33,711 nt of DNA from Spirogloea muscicola. Lineage: Eukaryota; Streptophyta; Zygnematophyceae; Spirogloeales; Spirogloeaceae. Location of the stretch: positions 99,803-133,513 of the forward strand of contig WELB01000035.1 in assembly GCA_009602725.1 (NCBI GenBank). Direction: 5' to 3'. A program made the translations under genes and the position numbers. The number at the start of each line of letters is the position of its first letter. Position 1 is the stretch's first letter. Below the pieces are notes generated by a model, which saw only the letters and a program-made list of their open reading frames with translations, searched no databases and was not told the DNA's origin. Of this stretch, positions 33,588 through 33,711 are shown in pieces.

Positions 33588-33711
<124 letters not shown>

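Overview
The window looks like nuclear DNA of a green alga, probably a Chlorella-like trebouxiophyte. The evidence is a plant-type TTTAGGG telomere array, a nuclear gene for plastid ribosomal protein uS5, a plant-type RING-CH ligase with its C-terminal membrane region, and compact multi-exon genes with phase-consistent GT-AG introns of roughly 80-600 bases. The species call is inference. Gene models were built by eye from reading frames, splice sites and intron phase, with no database search.

Layout. 1-254 is a dispersed repeat (R1). 949-3909 (minus) is an eight-exon selenium-binding-protein-like beta-propeller gene. Its 3' five exons are intact, but its 5' three exons carry three different in-frame stops and an apparent frameshift. 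3910-11480 is mostly non-coding and full of short copies of a hairpin-bearing repeat (called here the GGCTGGC element), an inverted R1 copy and a degenerate telomere-like patch. 10560-16380 holds diverged duplicated blocks (A, B, C). B leads into an intact secreted PstS-like phosphate-binding protein gene (12123-13332). C leads into a second copy (16148 onward) that is cut off inside its first intron by about 530 bases of TTTAGGG telomere repeat. The G-rich strand runs rightward, so a chromosome end lies at 16914. A single N at 16915 joins this end to sequence that starts with an R1 copy, so the join is probably a scaffolding artefact.

Right of the join: an intronless PhnB/glyoxalase-fold gene (17187-17669), a RING-CH E3 ligase (18820-21147, minus), plastid uS5 (about 21714-22772, with an N inside it), an unidentified multi-exon minus-strand gene (about 24480-26311), a SIRT5-class sirtuin (26952-29259, eight exons), and a GH28 polygalacturonase with an unusual N-terminal extension (30144 to about 33289, minus). 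The window ends in 123 T residues.

The genes do not form a pathway. The left half is a gene-poor, repeat-rich subtelomere with recent gene duplication, and the right half is ordinary gene space. The most informative points are the telomere inside a PstS paralogue, the 99-base GGCTGGC-element insertion with a 6-base target duplication and a matching empty site in the sister block, and the nonsense codons clustered at one end of the propeller gene.
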